This document shows, one piece after another, positions 1 to 6,136 of a DNA stretch of 15,818 nucleotides. A program made the translations under genes and the position numbers. The first letter of the stretch is position 1. Each line of letters begins with the position of its first letter. The notes below the pieces were generated by a model that was not told the DNA's origin, made no database searches, and saw nothing but the letters and a program-made list of their open reading frames with translations. Source of the stretch: an uncultured Pseudomonadota bacterium (GTDB lineage: Bacteria; Pseudomonadota; Gammaproteobacteria; Burkholderiales; Casimicrobiaceae); NCBI GenBank assembly GCA_937958295.1, contig CALFEY010000310.1, forward strand, positions 1 through 15,818, in the 5' to 3' direction.

Positions 1-415
1 TCGCTCGCGCAGACAGCCTGTGCGATGCACTTTCCGCGAGCATGGCCACGGTGGATACTCCGCCGCCCAGCACGACGTACACCCACATCACGGTCGAGGG
101 CACCAGGAACGTGGCCACGGCCAGTCCAACGAGATAGGCGTTGAATCCGAAGAGGCCGGCGTGAATGTCCTCGCGGTCAGCGCGAAGCCAGTAGGCCGTG
201 GCCGTGCCCGTGACCAGCGCCAACGCCCCGGCGAGGGCGATCCCGGGCGCGCGCGCGGCGTAGCTGCCCCAGCCGATGGCGATGAGGAACAGGAGGCCTG
301 ACAGCGGATGGTTCTGGAACATCACCTGCCCCACGCCCCGCAGGCAGGCATCGATGAAGCGCAACGCCGGCGACGATGCGCTACGGGCCTCCCACCCTTC
401 AAGAAGTCGCGTCAT
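1..415 (-). CDS. Urea transporter, UT family (N-terminal part, cut by window edge)
   Basis: The 138 visible residues match the first half of bacterial/eukaryotic UT (SLC14-like) urea channels, which conduct urea down its gradient through the inner membrane. Recognisable elements are FQNHPLSGLLFL at about residues 33-44, hydrophobic segments at about 38-52, 57-77 and 92-118, and the family motif HAGLFGFNAYLVG at 85-97, which in UT proteins closes each half of the duplicated fold. The second half lies beyond the left edge. The start is the ATG at 415, preceded on the minus strand by AGGAGAAGGAC, a good ribosome binding site. It begins 45 bp after ureD on the same strand, so it is probably the last gene, or one of the last, of the urease operon and supplies urea to the enzyme. 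Family recognition is firm; the substrate follows from family and context. Confidence 0.85.
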   Translation of the reverse strand, partial: MTRLLEGWEARSASSPALRFIDACLRGVGQVMFQNHPLSGLLFLIAIGWGSYAARAPGIALAGALALVTGTATAYWLRADREDIHAGLFGFNAYLVGLAVATFLVPSTVMWVYVVLGGGVSTVAMLAESASHRLSARA

Positions 416-460
416 GTCCTTCTCCTGCTTGCCTGCAATGACGTCGCCGGGCGACAGGCC

Positions 461-1423
461 CTAGCGCCAGAAGAACGGCGGCGATAGCGCGACGCCGGTC
501 ACTGCTTCGCGCGCCGTCGCCCAGAACTCGCGCACCACGGCCTTGACCTGCGCGGTCTCGCGCGCAAGGACCTTGAAGATGACGCCGGCATCGTTGGGCA
601 GGCGGCAGGCGCCGAACGCCACGCCCTCCGCGTGATCCACCACCGCATCCGTGCGGGCGAGCACGCGCGCCGCGTGTTCCGGGGGCGTCAACAGCACGAC
701 GTTGCCGAACACGTCGAACCCGTCCATGACGCCCGTCTGTCGTAGCGGGCGCCGCGCGGGCTCGACCAGGAGCTTCTCGCTGAAGAGGACGCGACCATCC
801 GGGCGCTGCGCGCTCATGGCGAGCGATAGGAGCGTCGCGCCGAAGGTTTCGTCGGGATGATGGTGCTTGCGACCGGACTGGAGGATCTCACCGTACAGCA
901 GCGTGGCCGTAGGGTCGATCGAGATGCGCGTGTCGCTCAGGAAGCGGGCGCGCCGGTGCGGGATGAGCGGCTCCGGCAGGAACTCGACGTAGGCGCCCTC
1001 GGCGAGCGTGAATGCCTGTGCCTGCGTGGCGTAGTTCGCATCCATGCTGTGCAGCTTGGTGGCCGATTGCGTGGTCACGTGCGCGCGGGCGCCCGGTCCG
1101 GCCGTGACCTCGAGGGTGAGCCGATCGCCCTGCAGCACGCATCCGGACGTGGTGATCACGAACAGCCACGCGAGGTCGGGCATCGCGGGCTCGGGGTAGA
1201 GCACCCGCTGCACCATGTAGGGCGAGCGGAGCGCGAGGTCGGCCAGGATGGTGTGCTCGTCGCGCCGCTCGAGGCCAAGATGCAGGTACCCCGACTTGCC
1301 CGGCACGCCGCTCGGCATCTGCGCCGGCTCGTCCTGGTACGCCGCGAGCTCGGGTGCGTCACGGCCGAGCTCGGCGGCCGCGATCGAAGCCGCGGCCGGA
1401 GAGGGGCCGTGGGCGTCGCGCAT
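461..1423 (-). CDS. ureD: Urease accessory protein UreD (UreH)
   Basis: Scaffold chaperone that binds apo-urease and, with UreF and UreG, delivers nickel to the active site in the cytoplasm. The family core is visible: GYLHLGLERRDEHTILADLALRSPY-type N-terminal region, then the VLYPEP segment, then TTSGCVLQGDRLTLEV (the usual SGG(I/V)LxGD motif with one G replaced by C), and HSMDANYATQ and LPEPLIPHRRAR further on. The ATG start at 1423 gives 320 aa; it overlaps the ureG stop by one base (TGATG). A GTG one codon upstream (1426) would give a 4-nt GTGA overlap and is equally plausible. About 40 residues, rich in Ala, Pro and Glu, precede the conserved core and are longer than in most UreD proteins. 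Being last of the seven ure genes is like the Bacillus order, not the usual proteobacterial ureD-first order. Confidence 0.93.
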   Translation of the reverse strand: MRDAHGPSPAAASIAAAELGRDAPELAAYQDEPAQMPSGVPGKSGYLHLGLERRDEHTILADLALRSPYMVQRVLYPEPAMPDLAWLFVITTSGCVLQGDRLTLEVTAGPGARAHVTTQSATKLHSMDANYATQAQAFTLAEGAYVEFLPEPLIPHRRARFLSDTRISIDPTATLLYGEILQSGRKHHHPDETFGATLLSLAMSAQRPDGRVLFSEKLLVEPARRPLRQTGVMDGFDVFGNVVLLTPPEHAARVLARTDAVVDHAEGVAFGACRLPNDAGVIFKVLARETAQVKAVVREFWATAREAVTGVALSPPFFWR

Positions 1424-2064
1424 CACGCCACGTGACGGTCGGCCACGCTGAGGTCGAACAGGAGATCGCTGCGAATGAGGTCGACCAGGCGGTCGATGCC
1501 CTCACCCGTCTTGCAGTTGGTGAAGAGGAACGGCTTGTCGCCGCGCATCATCTTCGAATCGCGATCCATCACCTCGAGGCTGGCGCCCACGTGAGGCGCG
1601 AGGTCGGTCTTGTTGATCACGAGGATGTCCGACTGGCTGATGCCGGGGCCGTTCTTGCGCGGGATCTTGTCGCCGGCCGCGACGTCGATGACGTAGATGA
1701 AGAAGTCGACCAGCGCTGGGGAGAAGGTGAGCGTGAGGTTGTCGCCGCCGCTCTCGATGAGAACGATGTCCCCGTCGGGGAAGCGCGCCTCCATGTCCTC
1801 GACCGCCGCGAGGTTCATGCTGGGGTCCTCGCGCACCGCAGTGTGGGGGCAGGCGCCGGTTTCCACGCCCAGGATGCGCTCTTCGAGGAGGATGCCCTTC
1901 AGTGTGCGCTGCACGTGCTTGGCGTCCTCGGTGGTCACCACGTCGTTGGTGATGATGAGCACCTTGATGCCGAGGTCGAGCAGCTTGGGCGTGATGGCCT
2001 CGACGATGGCGGTCTTGCCGGACCCGACGGGACCACCGATTCCAATGCGCGTGATCTTCTTCAT
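1423..2064 (-). CDS. ureG: Urease accessory GTPase UreG
   Basis: SIMIBI-class GTPase, 213 aa, that carries Ni(II) and uses GTP hydrolysis to drive nickel transfer into urease through the UreD-UreF scaffold. The P-loop GPVGSGKT is at residues 11-18, the nickel-binding CPH motif (C72, H74) lies in GACPHTAVRED, the ESGGDN switch motif is at about 104-109, and the guanine specificity motif NKTD at 151-154. Length and motif spacing are normal for the family. The ATG at 2064 is preceded by CTGGAGC about 10 nt upstream and lies 22 nt after ureF. The stop overlaps the ureD start, which points to translational coupling. Confidence 0.97.
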   Translation of the reverse strand: MKKITRIGIGGPVGSGKTAIVEAITPKLLDLGIKVLIITNDVVTTEDAKHVQRTLKGILLEERILGVETGACPHTAVREDPSMNLAAVEDMEARFPDGDIVLIESGGDNLTLTFSPALVDFFIYVIDVAAGDKIPRKNGPGISQSDILVINKTDLAPHVGASLEVMDRDSKMMRGDKPFLFTNCKTGEGIDRLVDLIRSDLLFDLSVADRHVA

Positions 2065-2086
2065 TGCGTGTTGCTCCAGGAATGCG

Positions 2087-2779
2087 TTAGTTCATGAACA
2101 GCCGCACGTGCGCCTTGACGTGCACGGCCGCGAGGATCTCGATGAGCGGGGCGAAGCCTGCCATGTCGGCGAGGCTCGAGGCTGCGGCGCGGTCGTAGGC
2201 GGCGTCGGTACCCGCGAGCAGCTCGTAGTGGATCCTTTGCGTGTCGATGTGGCTCACCTTCATGAGGCGCAGCGCGGCACCGAGGATCGTGCTCGTTACC
2301 CCGAACTGATGGACCACGAACGCATCGTGCTCCGAGAGGCCCTGCACCGCGAAGTTGACGGCGAGCGCCACGGGATAGCAGCCGGGGGTGGTGCCGGCAT
2401 CGATGCACTCGCGCCAGCGCACGACGAGCGGCTCGGCGAGGATCTGCGCGCTGATCTCGGCGAACTTCTTGCCCATGCGCACGGACATCGTGCGGGTTTC
2501 GCCGGAGAGCTTACGCGCGAAAAGCTGCGCATCGATCGCGGCCAGCGCATCGAGGTCGCCGCGCAGCGCGGCGCGATGCGCAAAGATCACGCCGATGCCA
2601 TCGCCCTGCGCAGCCTGGTCGACGGCCGTGCGGGCGAAATCACGCAGCGTCGCGTGGTCGCGGACCACGCCCTTCTGGATCGCCGATTCGAGGCCGCTGG
2701 AGAAGGCGAATCCCCCAACGGGGAACATCGATTCCCCAAACTGCAGCGCGCGGGCCAGGCCCACGGCGTGCGCGGTCAT
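2087..2779 (-). CDS. ureF: Urease accessory protein UreF
   Basis: All-helical chaperone of 230 aa that bridges UreD and UreG in the nickel-insertion complex. Family signatures are the N-terminal LQFGESMFPVGGFAFSSGLE region (about residues 12-31), a GRTM-like region seen here as SGETRTMSVRMG, and the PVALAVNFAVQGL helix region near residue 140. The start is the ATG at 2779, which overlaps the ureE stop in an ATGA (4 nt). The same reading frame stays open upstream to about 4453, but that extension lies over ureE and ureC in another frame and shows no family similarity, so the overlap start is preferred. Confidence 0.95.
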   Translation of the reverse strand: MTAHAVGLARALQFGESMFPVGGFAFSSGLESAIQKGVVRDHATLRDFARTAVDQAAQGDGIGVIFAHRAALRGDLDALAAIDAQLFARKLSGETRTMSVRMGKKFAEISAQILAEPLVVRWRECIDAGTTPGCYPVALAVNFAVQGLSEHDAFVVHQFGVTSTILGAALRLMKVSHIDTQRIHYELLAGTDAAYDRAAASSLADMAGFAPLIEILAAVHVKAHVRLFMN

Positions 2780-3399
2780 CGCGCGGCGCGTGTGGGTGCG
2801 AGCCCGTAAGCGCGGCCCGTGTCCGCGTCCACCGCGACGTATCGCTCCTGCGTGTGCGTGTGGATCGGTCCCTCGGCCGCGCCGAACAGGCGCCGCGACT
2901 CGTGTGGCGCGAGATAGGGCACGACCTCGTCCCCAGGGACGAACTCGTAGCGGATGCCCTCGAACCGGTGGGTATTCATCACGGACGCCATCACCTTGCG
3001 GTCGACGGTGAGCGGGACGAAGACGCGGTTTCCCTTGACCAGCGCAGGCCAGTGCTGGTTGCCGAGCGCGTGCCCGAGCTCCACGCAGGTACGCAGCATG
3101 ATCTCCGGCGAGAGGGTCGTCATATCCTCGAGGCTTACCACCATCACGTCGCGCAGGCTGATCCTGGTCACCACCGCGCGGCCGGCGGCCTCGTCGAACA
3201 CCAGCACGTCGCCGTCGCGCATGAAGGTGCCGCGATCGAGCGAGACGGCGAGCTCGAGACCGCTGCTGGAGCGCTTGCGAAAGCGATTCTTCTGCGCTTC
3301 CCAGTGATCGAGCGCGAGGGTGTCCACGGTCACCCCGGCGAGGCGCGCCTTCCACGGCGCGTCGGCGGCATTGCCCAGCACGGCTTCTACGAGAATCAA
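2776..3399 (-). CDS. ureE: Urease accessory nickel metallochaperone UreE
   Basis: Homodimeric cytoplasmic nickel donor for UreG, 207 aa. An N-terminal peptide-binding-like beta domain (to about residue 80) is followed by the metal-binding domain. The conserved interface histidine is H116 in GHALGNQHWP, matching the family HxLGNRH motif. A short tail motif, HTHTQ (H180, H182), is a likely extra nickel site. The tail is longer than in Klebsiella-type UreE but not strongly His-rich. The reading frame opens with TTG at 3399, 12 bases after the ureC stop; between that stop and the TTG there is no ATG or GTG in frame, so TTG is the only credible start. GGGGCGC just upstream could act as a weak ribosome binding site. 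The gene overlaps ureF by 4 nt. Confidence 0.93.
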   Translation of the reverse strand: MILVEAVLGNAADAPWKARLAGVTVDTLALDHWEAQKNRFRKRSSSGLELAVSLDRGTFMRDGDVLVFDEAAGRAVVTRISLRDVMVVSLEDMTTLSPEIMLRTCVELGHALGNQHWPALVKGNRVFVPLTVDRKVMASVMNTHRFEGIRYEFVPGDEVVPYLAPHESRRLFGAAEGPIHTHTQERYVAVDADTGRAYGLAPTRAAR

Positions 3400-3411
3400 G
3401 ATGCGCCCCGG

Positions 3412-5133
3412 TCAGCTGAAGAAGTACTTCTGGTTGAGCGAGACCGTGGTGAGCGGCTTCACGGTGGCATGCTTGCCATCGACCTTGACGGCGAACGTCT
3501 CCGGATCGACGGCGATGTCCGGCATGCCGGCGTTGCGGACCATGTCGGCCTTGCCGATCTTGCGGGTGTTGTGCACCGGCATGACCTGCCGGTTGAGGGA
3601 GAGTCGCTCCCGAATGCCGGCGTCGTGCGCTGCCTGCGATACGAACGTGACGCAGCTGTCGGCCAGGGCGTAGCCCATGGTGCCGAACATCGGGCGGTAG
3701 TACACCGGCTGCGGCGTGGGCAGCGACGCGTTCGGGTCGCCCATGAGCGACCAGCTGATCACCCCGTTCTTGAGCACGAGCTTGGGCTTGGCCCCGAAGA
3801 AGGCAGGGTCCCACAGCACGAGGTCGGCCACCTTGCCCACTTCGACGGAGCCCAGCACATGCGAGATGCCGTGCGCCACGGCCGGGTTGATGGTGATCTT
3901 GGCGACGTAGCGCAGCACGCGGAAGTTGTCGTTGCCGGCGGCGTCCTCGGGCAGCTTGCCGCGACCGGTCTTCATGGCATCGGCTGTCTGGATCGTGCGC
4001 AGCCAGCATTCGCCGATGCGCCCCATGGCCTGCGAATCGCTGGAGAACATGGAGATCACGCCCAGGTCGTGCAACACGTTCTCCGCGGCGATGGTCTCCG
4101 CACGGATGCGGCTTTCGGTGAATGCCACGTCCGACGGGATGTCGGGGCTCAGGTGGTGGCACACCATGATCATGTCGTACAGCTCCGCCTGCGAGTTGAT
4201 GCCGTAGGGGAGCGTGGGATTGGTCGAGGAGGGCAGCACGTTGGGCAAGGCCGCGATCCGGATGATGTCCGGCGCGTGGCCGCCACCCGAGCCTTCGGTG
4301 TGGAACGAGTGGATGGTGCGCCCCTCGAAGGCGTCGATCGTGTCCTCGACGAAGCCCGATTCGTTCAGCGTGTCGGTGTGGATGCACACCTGCACGTCCA
4401 TCTCGTCGGCCACCGTGAGCGCGGAGCGCAGCACCGCAGGCGTGGTGCCCCAATCCTCATGGCACTTAAAGCCCACCGCGCCCGCCTCGACCTGTTCGAC
4501 GAGTGCCGCCTTGCCATGGCCGTGGCCCTTGCCGAGGATGCCCACGTTCACCGGCCAACCCTCGAAGGCGCGCAGCATGCTGCGGATGTTGCCCGGGCCT
4601 GGCGTCACCGTCGTGGCGCTCGAGCCGTCGGACGGTCCCGTGCCGCCACCGATGAGCGTGGTGGTGCCGTTGGATAGCGCGGCGTAGGCCTGCTGCGGGG
4701 AGATGAAGTGGATGTGGCTGTCGATGCCGGCCGCGGTGAGGATGAGGTGCGAGCCGGAGATCGCATCGGTGGCAAGGCCACACTCCAGGCCGCGCGTGAT
4801 GCCGTCCATCGTCTGCGGATTGCCGGCCTTGCCGATGCCGCAGATGCGGCCGTCCTTGATGCCGACGTCCGCCTTCACCACGCCGAGCACGGCGTCGATG
4901 ATGGTGACGTTGGTGATCACGAGGTCGGGCGCACCGCCGTCGCGCGTGATGCGGTTGTCCATGCCCATGCCTTCGCGCATGCTCTTGCCGCCGCCGAAGA
5001 CGATCTCGTCGCCCGGCTTGCCGCGCAGGTCGCGCTCGATCTCGACGAACAGTCCGGTATCGCCGAGCCGGATGCGATCGCCCTTGGTGGGGCCGAACAA
5101 ACCCACGTACTCGTTGCGTGAACTGATTGCCAT
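3412..5133 (-). CDS. ureC: Urease alpha (catalytic) subunit UreC
   Basis: Catalytic subunit, 573 aa, of nickel urease (urea + water to ammonia + carbamate). All ligands and catalytic residues of the dinickel centre are in place and offset by exactly 6 from Klebsiella numbering: H140 and H142 (HIH), carbamylated K223 and H225 in GFKCHEDWG, H252 in CIHTDTLNE, H278 in SFHTEGSGGGH, flap residues C325 and H326 in MVCHHLSP, and D366 in FSSDSQAMGR. The N-terminus starts in register with the family (YVGLFGPTKGDRIRLGDT), supporting the ATG at 5133. It lies 27 nt after ureB. The ribosome binding site is weak (GAGA in CCGAGACTCCG), so coupling to ureB translation is plausible. An intact, functional enzyme is expected. 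Confidence 0.99.
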   Translation of the reverse strand: MAISSRNEYVGLFGPTKGDRIRLGDTGLFVEIERDLRGKPGDEIVFGGGKSMREGMGMDNRITRDGGAPDLVITNVTIIDAVLGVVKADVGIKDGRICGIGKAGNPQTMDGITRGLECGLATDAISGSHLILTAAGIDSHIHFISPQQAYAALSNGTTTLIGGGTGPSDGSSATTVTPGPGNIRSMLRAFEGWPVNVGILGKGHGHGKAALVEQVEAGAVGFKCHEDWGTTPAVLRSALTVADEMDVQVCIHTDTLNESGFVEDTIDAFEGRTIHSFHTEGSGGGHAPDIIRIAALPNVLPSSTNPTLPYGINSQAELYDMIMVCHHLSPDIPSDVAFTESRIRAETIAAENVLHDLGVISMFSSDSQAMGRIGECWLRTIQTADAMKTGRGKLPEDAAGNDNFRVLRYVAKITINPAVAHGISHVLGSVEVGKVADLVLWDPAFFGAKPKLVLKNGVISWSLMGDPNASLPTPQPVYYRPMFGTMGYALADSCVTFVSQAAHDAGIRERLSLNRQVMPVHNTRKIGKADMVRNAGMPDIAVDPETFAVKVDGKHATVKPLTTVSLNQKYFFS

Positions 5134-5160
5134 CGGAGTCTCGGGTGACGTTAGGGAGCG

Positions 5161-5619
5161 CTAGCCGCGCTTGGCGCCGGAGGAGGACGAGCGGAAGCCG
5201 CGCTTGGCGGCCAGCGCCACGGCCTTTGCCTTGCGCGCGGCGGCGTCCTTGCCGCCGGTGGCACCGTCGACCAGGTTGTTGAAGCCGTACACGCCGCGCT
5301 TGCCGCCGTAGGGCACGAGCTTGACTTCGCGTTCGTCGCCGGGCTCGAAGCGCAGAGCGGTCGAGGCGGGAATGTTGAGGTGCTGGCCGAAGGCCGCGGA
5401 CCGGTCGAACTCCAGCGCGCGATTGACTTCGAAGAAGTGGAAATGCGAGCCGATCTGGATCGGCCGGTCGCCGGTATTGCGGACCTTGAGCACCGTCACC
5501 GGGAGGTCCTCGTGGAAGGGCACCGGATCCTTGCTGCAGACGTAGCCGCCGATCGGCACCTTGAGCGTGGCGGGATCGACGTCCGGTCCGGCACTCGGGT
5601 ACGACTTGACGCTGGCCAT
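5161..5619 (-). CDS. ureB: Urease beta subunit UreB
   Basis: Structural subunit of the (UreABC)3 urease assembly, 152 aa. The diagnostic core is VRNTGDRPIQIGSHFHFFEVN at about residues 46-66, followed by the LDF-like RALEFDRSAAFGQHLNIPA and ALRFEPGDEREVKLVPYGGKR, and GFNNLVDG near residue 115. The N-terminus has an extra leader of about 20 residues before the GGYV region, where short family members begin with IPGE. The C-terminus carries about 30 extra residues rich in Lys, Ala, Arg and Ser. The ATG at 5619 is preceded by ACAGGAGACC, a good ribosome binding site. It lies 22 nt after ureA. Confidence 0.97.
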   Translation of the reverse strand: MASVKSYPSAGPDVDPATLKVPIGGYVCSKDPVPFHEDLPVTVLKVRNTGDRPIQIGSHFHFFEVNRALEFDRSAAFGQHLNIPASTALRFEPGDEREVKLVPYGGKRGVYGFNNLVDGATGGKDAAARKAKAVALAAKRGFRSSSSGAKRG

Positions 5620-5641
5620 CGCTGGTCTCCTGTCGCGCGGG

Positions 5642-5944
5642 TTACTGGATCGGGGTGTGCACGGTCACGAGACGGCTGCCGTCGGTGAAGACGGCTTCCA
5701 CCTGAACCATCGGCACCATGTCCGCGATGCCCTCCATCACGTCGTTCTTGGTGAGGACCGAGCGGGCGGCCCGCGTGACCTCCTCGATGGTCTTGCCGGC
5801 GCGGGCGCCATCGAGCGCGGCCGCCGAGATGACGGCGACGGCCTCGGGATGGTTGAGCTTGATCCCCTGGGCTTTGCGCTTGAGCGCCACCTCGGCCATC
5901 ATATAGACGATGAGCTTGTCGAATTCTCGTGGTGTGAGGTTCAT
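5642..5944 (-). CDS. ureA: Urease gamma subunit UreA
   Basis: Small structural subunit of urease, exactly the usual 100 aa. It opens with MNLTPREFDKLIVYMMAEVA, and shows the family segments KLNHPEAVAVISAAALDGAR and EVQVEAVFTDGSRLVTVH-like C-terminus (here MVQVEAVFTDGSRLVTVHTPIQ region). The ATG at 5944 gives the family start; the frame remains open upstream to 7105, but that stretch is antisense to the DUF1576 gene and has no urease similarity. The ribosome binding site is weak (TCGGAC). This is the first gene of the urease operon, about 115 nt downstream of the predicted transcription start. Confidence 0.98.
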   Translation of the reverse strand: MNLTPREFDKLIVYMMAEVALKRKAQGIKLNHPEAVAVISAAALDGARAGKTIEEVTRAARSVLTKNDVMEGIADMVPMVQVEAVFTDGSRLVTVHTPIQ

Positions 5945-6064
5945 GGGGTTGTCCGACGAAAGCGGGTTGGGCGCGGCTCGTGCGGCGCGATGCCGCCGGG
6001 TGGCGGTGTGCGCGGCCTCGGGCGGCGCGGATAACCTCGCACGCGTCGCGCCGATGGCCGTCAA

Positions 6065-6093
6065 TATATATACGCAGCGGCCGCGGCCGGCAA
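6065..6093 (-). promoter_or_regulatory. Predicted sigma70-type promoter of the urease operon
   Basis: Read on the minus strand, TTGCCG (6093-6088) serves as a -35 box, followed by a 17-bp GC-rich spacer and TATATA (6070-6065) as -10. The -10 lies in the only TA-repeat of a very GC-rich neighbourhood. Transcription would start near 6058, leaving a leader of about 115 nt before ureA. The -35 box overlaps the palindrome at 6090-6108. Recognised by eye; the adjacent TA steps allow a shift of the -10 by two bases either way. Confidence 0.45.
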
Positions 6094-6108
6094 CTAAATT
6101 TTGGTTGC
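6090..6108. promoter_or_regulatory. 19-bp near-perfect palindrome, candidate operator between ureA and the DUF1576 gene
   Basis: GCAACTAAATTTTGGTTGC reads almost the same on both strands: 16 of the 18 non-central bases pair (consensus GCAACnAAAnTTTnGTTGC). It sits in the divergent intergenic region, overlaps the predicted urease -35 box, and is AT-rich amid GC-rich sequence. This is the size and symmetry of a dimeric repressor or activator site, which could control both directions. The cognate regulator is not identifiable; no regulator gene adjoins it in this window. Confidence 0.45.
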
Positions 6109-6136
6109 GCGCGACGCCGCGGGCGTAGGCGCATTG

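Noticed and set aside
20..464. Short plus-strand open frames at the left edge
   Set aside because: They lie antisense to the urea transporter, which continues off the window and has clear family motifs.
2780..4453. Upstream extension of the ureF frame to an apparent 788-residue protein
   Set aside because: The extension overlaps ureE and ureC in a different frame and resembles nothing; the ATGA overlap start at 2779 gives the standard UreF length.
2854..4677. 607-codon open frame on the plus strand, antisense to ureE and ureC
   Set aside because: It mirrors highly conserved urease genes with intact active sites. Its product is rich in His, Arg, Asp and Gly with no family resemblance, as expected from antisense reading of GC-rich codons.
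5945..6058. Possible riboswitch in the roughly 115-nt urease leader
   Set aside because: Several GC-rich short hairpins can be drawn (for example GCGGC/GCCGC near 5980-5995), but nothing matches a known nickel, guanidine or other riboswitch pattern.
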